From a bacterium (GTDB taxonomy: Bacteria > UBP6 > JAFGXH01), in the NCBI GenBank assembly GCA_027064085.1, contig JAMOQH010000177.1:1-27463 (forward strand): a DNA stretch of 27,463 nucleotides. The letters run 5' to 3'. The position numbers and the translations under genes were made by a program. Position 1 is the first letter of the stretch; each line of letters opens with the position of its first letter. This document shows positions 22,943 through 27,463 of this stretch, piece by piece. The notes beneath the pieces were generated by a model. That model was not told the DNA's origin and searched no databases. It worked only from the letters and a program-made list of their open reading frames with translations.

Positions 22943-25531
22943 TTATTTAATTCTTAATAAACTAGCTGGAACTAATTTTTTGAGTGTTGACCATTTAAGA
23001 TAAGCATTTTCTGAGCCACGGCTACTATCATAGTTACTATAAGGAATCCATGCGAAATCAGGATGTTCATCATCTTGTCCCCATACTCCATTACCAATTA
23101 TATTACCCTTTTTATCTGTTGTAAGAGTATAAGAATAATCTTTTGTTTCTGAAGAATCCTTTAATTCTCCGGCAAAATCTTCTGCATAAGAATCAGATGC
23201 CATGTAAAGAGTAAAAGCTATTTCAAAAGTTCTTTTTGAAGGAGTTTCAAATCCTACGGAAATATGATTTTTAATTTTTTTAAATTTTGTTTTAGTAATA
23301 TATTTAACATTCATTATATCTTCAATTTTTTGAAAAGGTCCATTGTGTTCTCTGTATGCAATAATATTTTCTGCAGTTGTCTTACCTACACCATTTAAAG
23401 AATCTAGTTCTTTTGCACTAGCAGTGTTAATGTTAACTTTATCACTTACAAAAGTATCTCCTGTTGTTTCTAAAATTGTAAAATCATATCCATAAACAGG
23501 GAAATTCCAAACCTGGCTTCCAGCATAAGTATCAAATACAAATGGAATCTGTCTGTCTCTTAGGTAAATAGACACTAGTTTATGAAATGAAGATGGTACC
23601 AAATCTTTAATTTTATCATGGTCATTTTCCCGGTCATTATATCTTGAACCATAAAAATGAGATGCTCCACTATAAAAACTTTCTGTTAATAAACCTTTTA
23701 AATCACCTATATCAAAAGTTATTGTTTCTCCATCTATTAATTCTTTTTCTACTTTACCACCCTCTAATGTGGCAGGGTCTCTTACAAAAATAGTTGCACC
23801 ACTCCAACCATTACAGTGCCCCCACCATCCTGTTCCAACCATAGGATGATATGAATTTAATATTTCCCATGCGACAATTAGAAATGGATTTTTAACAATA
23901 TAAGAACTAGGTTGTGTATAATGATACCAAATAGCATATTTCATCATTGGAGATTGTTTATCTAAATCAAAAGACCATATTTCTGTATCATTTTCATCAT
24001 AACCAATAATTTTACCATCATGAATTTGAATAGGCCCTTCGTTGTCTTTGTGCATATCTGTTTTCAAAATAGTAAAAAACTTACTCATTGCCTTTGTCAT
24101 TTCACTTCTAAGCTCATTTCTTTTTGTTCTTATTTCTGAAGTTGCATCACCATTTTGAATGTCTTGATAAAGCGCATCTGCTTGAGACGCTAGCCTTTGA
24201 GTTTCTTCACATAAAGTTTCTTCATTATTTTCAGGAGTAACTAGTTTATCATCTTTTACTATTAAATTCATTAATGAATTATCACAACTCATACTTTCAT
24301 CAACATTAATTTTTTCATCTTTTAAAGGGTGGTCATATTTTTTATTAAAAATAATTTCATTTTTAGCATCATGGCTTTCATCGCCAGCATAACCATAAGC
24401 TAAACTTGCTGTATCAAGAGGCCAATAAGAACCACTCCAGGGTAAATACTCATCTGGAACCCTAACTGATGTTTCTGCAATTCCTTCATTTTCTTTAAGG
24501 TCTTCTAAAATTTTATCAGAGAGCTTCAACCTTTTTCCTAAATTAACAGCTTGCATTAATTTACTTTTAAAATTATCATTAGGAGTATTTAGTTTTACAG
24601 TTCTTCTTTTTGTTTTTCTTAACCTTTTAACTTCATCTCTAGTCATTAAAGTTGATTTCATTTTAGAAGTAATGGTTTCTTTTGCCCAAACACCATTATC
24701 ATCCCATTTTTGTAAAATAGAAGTTCCATCTAATTTATTAGTATAATTAACTTCTATCGAGTTATTACTGTAAGTTGATTTAAAAGGAGAGCCATCTTCA
24801 AGTTTTATATCTTGATTTTCTTTTTTAAGTGGAAAGGAAGGCATATAACTAGGAAGAGCAAACATTGAAGTTGTAGATAAGAAATTAGCCTTCTGACTTG
24901 GGTCATCTAAATCATAAGCCTCACTTGTTCTTTTACAACTTGTATCACTTTCAATAATATTGCCATTTTCATCTAATCTACAGTTTTGATATTGAAAATA
25001 AACAGCACCAACAATTCTTCCTAAATCTTCTCTAATTATTAAATAAATTGCAGGTTTAACTGCATCTAAACTATCATCATCACTTTGAATATCATCAGCA
25101 AGTTCACCTTTAATTATAGTCAAAAATGACTTTTTACCATTTAAGTTGGCATATTTATATAGTTCATCACCTTCTTGAGGCATCAAACCACTGTTAACGA
25201 CTTTATACTTTAAATAAAAATCACCACTCCATTCAGAAACAACTTCGTCTTTAAGTTCTCCATCATCAGTTTTCGTAGCTGCTTTTTTTAGTTCGTCTGT
25301 AGTAAGAGCAACTGTGTCTCTTCTATTGAGAGTTCTAATTTGTTGTTTAATATAGAAAGTATTAGTATCTACATTATTCATATCCCACTTAGGTTTAACA
25401 TAGTTATCTGAATTAAACTCAATAGGTAAAACATTATCTTCATTTTCAGTATCATTGTTTGCATTGCTATCACCACAACTAAACATTAATACTACCAAGA
25501 GAGAGAGCAAGATAATTAAAGATTTTTTCAT
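22943..25531 (-). CDS. GP42/Pep-13-type transglutaminase lipoprotein with inserted helix-hairpin-helix
   Basis: This 862-residue lipoprotein (signal ends MFSC, Cys19, Gly at +2) has an N-terminal half of unknown fold with several beta segments. From about 368 it follows the oomycete transglutaminase-elicitor family: LPWSGSYWPLDTASLAYGYA, then GTGWWGHCNGWSGAT with Cys573, FHKLVS with His650, FVFDTYAG with Asp667, and VWNFPVYGYDF at 674, close to the Pep-13 core VWNQPVRGF. HPDFAWIP and a YLKWSTLKKL tail close the domain. A ComEA-like HhH (about 697-760; INTASAKELDSLNGVGKTTAENII) is inserted between the last two parts. The predicted activity is Gln-Lys cross-linking, or proteolysis by a related Cys-His-Asp triad, at the cell surface. 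GAGGTG is the ribosome site. Confidence 0.8.
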   Translation of the reverse strand: MKKSLIILLSLLVVLMFSCGDSNANNDTENEDNVLPIEFNSDNYVKPKWDMNNVDTNTFYIKQQIRTLNRRDTVALTTDELKKAATKTDDGELKDEVVSEWSGDFYLKYKVVNSGLMPQEGDELYKYANLNGKKSFLTIIKGELADDIQSDDDSLDAVKPAIYLIIREDLGRIVGAVYFQYQNCRLDENGNIIESDTSCKRTSEAYDLDDPSQKANFLSTTSMFALPSYMPSFPLKKENQDIKLEDGSPFKSTYSNNSIEVNYTNKLDGTSILQKWDDNGVWAKETITSKMKSTLMTRDEVKRLRKTKRRTVKLNTPNDNFKSKLMQAVNLGKRLKLSDKILEDLKENEGIAETSVRVPDEYLPWSGSYWPLDTASLAYGYAGDESHDAKNEIIFNKKYDHPLKDEKINVDESMSCDNSLMNLIVKDDKLVTPENNEETLCEETQRLASQADALYQDIQNGDATSEIRTKRNELRSEMTKAMSKFFTILKTDMHKDNEGPIQIHDGKIIGYDENDTEIWSFDLDKQSPMMKYAIWYHYTQPSSYIVKNPFLIVAWEILNSYHPMVGTGWWGHCNGWSGATIFVRDPATLEGGKVEKELIDGETITFDIGDLKGLLTESFYSGASHFYGSRYNDRENDHDKIKDLVPSSFHKLVSIYLRDRQIPFVFDTYAGSQVWNFPVYGYDFTILETTGDTFVSDKVNINTASAKELDSLNGVGKTTAENIIAYREHNGPFQKIEDIMNVKYITKTKFKKIKNHISVGFETPSKRTFEIAFTLYMASDSYAEDFAGELKDSSETKDYSYTLTTDKKGNIIGNGVWGQDDEHPDFAWIPYSNYDSSRGSENAYLKWSTLKKLVPASLLRIK

Positions 25532-25536
25532 AAAAA

Positions 25537-25579
25537 CACCTCATAATAAACATAAACGATAATATTATATCATAAGGTG
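25537..25579 (-). promoter_or_regulatory. Inverted repeat that could mask the transglutaminase ribosome site
   Basis: On the minus strand CACCTTATGATA (25579-25568) can pair with TATTATGAGGTG (25548-25537), 10 of 12 positions, and the second arm contains the GAGGTG ribosome site. A TATAAT also lies between the arms; if that is the -10, the first arm would not be transcribed and the effect vanishes. Confidence 0.3.
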
Positions 25580-25636
25580 ATTTAAAATAAAAGCATTTTC
25601 TCTATAGATTAAATATTATTATCTGGTAATTAGTAG

Positions 25637-25650
25637 AGATACAAGTATCT
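25637..25650. promoter_or_regulatory. Short dyad, possible operator
   Basis: AGATAC-AA-GTATCT is a perfect 6-bp inverted repeat flanked by a TAATTA on each side. It is located upstream of the transglutaminase lipoprotein gene and downstream of the Cys-rich lipoprotein gene. An operator is possible, but nothing else supports it. Confidence 0.25.
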
Positions 25651-25716
25651 GTAATTATTATAAATTTTATATTATTCTACTCCGACTTTTAAACTTATTT
25701 TGTATATAATTTTAGC

Positions 25717-27396
25717 TTATTTATTTAATATCTTTTCAGTAACTTTTACATCATCAATGTAAATATACCCATCTCCTGCACCCTCATCATCAGATAACCT
25801 GATACCAACTCTCATAGTTTTAATAGTATCAATTTGCTCATCAGGAACTTTTGAATATATATCCCATGAATCAGGATAAGTATATTCCTTCCATTCATTA
25901 GTATTTGTAGTATAACCATTTGTCATTCCAGTCATTCCATTAGAATGCCCTGTTTCATCATAAAATTTAAAATAAATTCTGGCCTTTACATTAACATCAT
26001 TATCATAAAGTTTCATACTAATATTATATTGTTTTGTATTATCTATAGTAAAAGCAGGTGAAAGAAACTCATTTTTTTTACCACTTGTATTAACACTAGA
26101 ATCAACTTTTTTTACTTTTGCAGAAAAGCTACCTTCAAAAACAGTACTTGATTCCTTATTGGAGGTTGTTCCAGCCTCATTATTATATTCAAAAATCCAA
26201 CCATTAGCTTCGGTACCTGATAACCAATCTTCCAAATCACCATTTGGAACTAAATTAGTCCCTTCATGATTTACACATAAATGGTCTTCACAAGTTTGTG
26301 TACTGATACAATCAGCTTCAGTTTCACACATTCCTTCTTTTAGTTTACAACTAGGATTTCCCTCTAGCATTCTGCATTCTTGAAAATCTTCACAAACAGG
26401 ATCACAAATTAATTCTTTTAAAGAAATATCTCCTGCTTCACGAGGTATTAATTTAAATTTATCATGATTAAATGTTAAAACACCCTGAACATTAGTTAAA
26501 ATGTCATCTTTTACTAAATCTAAATTATATATTGAATCAAATAAGAAAAAAGGAGTACCCGATTTGTCTTCTATAGTATAATTATGGTTAGTCACATCAT
26601 TTACAGGAGGAGCTTTCACCACAACAAAATCCGGATTATCAAGTTTAATTAACATTGATTCAAAGTTTTCTAGTGTTTTAACTCCCGAACCAATAACTTT
26701 AAATTCAGGTAAATCATTATTTGACGAATCAGTAGTAATGTCAAGATTAACAGTATTATCAGGATTTTCCTCATCTACAAAATATGTCAACTCGTTTAAA
26801 CCATAGTAAATTTTATAAACACCTATAACAGTAACTTTATCTCCTACTTTCTGTGCAGTAAAACTATCGTTACCCAAATTCTGATATACATAAATTCCTC
26901 TATCGCTTTCATCTTGCATAAAAAAGCCATCATCATCAATAGCAGTAACTATACCATGTGTAGTATAGGTATTCCCTTCTATTCCCATGTCTTTTATTTG
27001 CCTTATTGTAACAGTTTGGTTATTATTATCAGCAACACATTGATGTACTGAACTGCAAACAGGTTTTTCTCCTGAACAATCATTACTTGTTGCACACATT
27101 CCCGTTTTAGTTTCACAAACACCAGAACTACAAATTTGATAACTATCATCACAACTAGGATTACAAGTTAAATCTTTTGCAACACATTCATTTGCATCAC
27201 AAATAGGCTTATCATCAGAACAATCATTATCATCTTTACACATACCCGTTTTTAATTCACATTCTGCATTCTCATTACATGACTCATAAGCCTTACACTC
27301 TGGAGTACAAGTATTTTTACTAGAACTTGCATCATCACTACATGCTGTGAATAAACCCAATATTACCGATAAAATAATAAACCAAAATTTTTTCAT
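25717..27396 (-). CDS. Cys-rich, OB-fold surface lipoprotein with C-terminal jelly-roll-like domain
   Basis: This 559-residue protein has a lipoprotein signal ending FTAC (Cys19; Ser at +2). Cys-rich modules at about 30-71, 78-120 and 331-374 repeat a pattern of CxPxC....C and GMC...NDC...KPxC, as in EGF-like stalks of deltaproteobacterial lipoproteins. Between them, about 128-327, lie OB-fold-like modules (THGIVTAIDDDGFFMQDES, VGDKVTVIGVYKIYYG) of the type attached to extracellular nucleases. The C-terminal 380-555 begins NLVPNGDLEDW and ends GYIYIDDVKVTE, typical of CBM-like jelly rolls that bind glycans. There is no catalytic domain. GGGAG precedes the ATG. It is likely a surface binding or adhesion protein, with the disulfides formed after export. 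Confidence 0.78.
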   Translation of the reverse strand: MKKFWFIILSVILGLFTACSDDASSSKNTCTPECKAYESCNENAECELKTGMCKDDNDCSDDKPICDANECVAKDLTCNPSCDDSYQICSSGVCETKTGMCATSNDCSGEKPVCSSVHQCVADNNNQTVTIRQIKDMGIEGNTYTTHGIVTAIDDDGFFMQDESDRGIYVYQNLGNDSFTAQKVGDKVTVIGVYKIYYGLNELTYFVDEENPDNTVNLDITTDSSNNDLPEFKVIGSGVKTLENFESMLIKLDNPDFVVVKAPPVNDVTNHNYTIEDKSGTPFFLFDSIYNLDLVKDDILTNVQGVLTFNHDKFKLIPREAGDISLKELICDPVCEDFQECRMLEGNPSCKLKEGMCETEADCISTQTCEDHLCVNHEGTNLVPNGDLEDWLSGTEANGWIFEYNNEAGTTSNKESSTVFEGSFSAKVKKVDSSVNTSGKKNEFLSPAFTIDNTKQYNISMKLYDNDVNVKARIYFKFYDETGHSNGMTGMTNGYTTNTNEWKEYTYPDSWDIYSKVPDEQIDTIKTMRVGIRLSDDEGAGDGYIYIDDVKVTEKILNK

Positions 27397-27422
27397 AAAA
27401 ATCTCCCAAACAAAGTATTATA

Positions 27423-27450
27423 AATATAAGGTTTATTAAAAAAAAGTCAA
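27423..27450 (-). promoter_or_regulatory. Promoter of the Cys-rich lipoprotein gene
   Basis: On the minus strand TTGACT (27450-27445), a 16-nt spacer and TATATT (27428-27423) lie 26 nt before the start codon. The run of T within the spacer could bend the DNA. Confidence 0.5.
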
Positions 27451-27463
27451 ATCATAAATAAAT

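Noticed and set aside
1-27463. CRISPR arrays, tRNA, rRNA, prophage, toxin-antitoxin or known anti-phage modules
   Set aside because: No evenly spaced direct repeats, cloverleaf or conserved RNA stretches, or integrase/capsid/restriction genes were seen. The HKD lipoprotein was considered as a defence nuclease but is lipid-anchored outside the cytoplasm.

Overview
This is a strongly A+T-rich bacterial chromosomal segment. Its genes are densely packed and mostly sit in co-directional runs. At least six proteins carry lipoprotein signal peptides, there are two peptidoglycan-synthesis genes (mrdA, rodA), and several other proteins are predicted to be exported, so the cell is Gram-negative (diderm). 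A DUF1844 gene, a kinase-like protein fused to an FGE-sulfatase-type domain, an LPP20-like lipoprotein, a FecR protein and EGF-like Cys-rich 'NDC...KPxC' lipoproteins resemble what is seen in the deltaproteobacterial lineages (Myxococcota, Bradymonadota, SAR324, Bdellovibrionota and relatives). That placement is inference only. No rRNA, tRNA, CRISPR array, prophage or insertion sequence was recognised.

Layout. (1) 1-1209: the tail of an unidentified gene, then pheS. pheT does not follow it. (2) 1268-7480, plus strand: a promoter, then a 46-codon gene that is easily overlooked, a DUF1844 protein, a membrane-anchored TPR protein, a large transmembrane protein (zinc ribbon, degenerate kinase, TM, Lys/Glu-rich coiled coil, FGE-like domain), an ABC_sub_bind-type periplasmic binding protein with no permease, and a TPR lipoprotein. 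This looks like an envelope sensing or scaffold cluster. (3) 7477-9836: a near-perfect sigma70-type promoter, an amidohydrolase, then a secreted FecR-domain protein. (4) 9837-10547, minus: an ABC ATPase without a permease. (5) 10607-15236, plus: the PBP2-RodA elongasome pair, translationally coupled to an HKD (phospholipase-D-like) lipoprotein and an unknown membrane protein. (6) 15233-18265, minus: an LPP20-like lipoprotein, an exported thioredoxin-fold protein and a PDZ-less HtrA-like protease. (7) 18343-22768, plus: an unknown lipoprotein, rsfS, a GAF/class III nucleotide cyclase and rsmA in a tight operon, then a His-rich SlyD-type FKBP. (8) 22943-27450, minus: two large surface lipoproteins. 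One carries a transglutaminase of the oomycete GP42/Pep-13 elicitor type with an inserted ComEA-like helix-hairpin-helix. The other carries Cys-rich repeats, OB-fold modules and a C-terminal jelly-roll-like domain.

The most interesting items are the GP42-like transglutaminase lipoprotein, the transmembrane pseudokinase-FGE fusion and its neighbours, the class III cyclase placed between two ribosome-biogenesis genes, a 20-bp perfect palindrome inside a lipoprotein coding sequence that looks like a dispersed mobile repeat, and a recurring TTGATTTT/extended -10 promoter pattern. All gene-free stretches are shorter than 300 bases; those with recognisable signals are annotated below.
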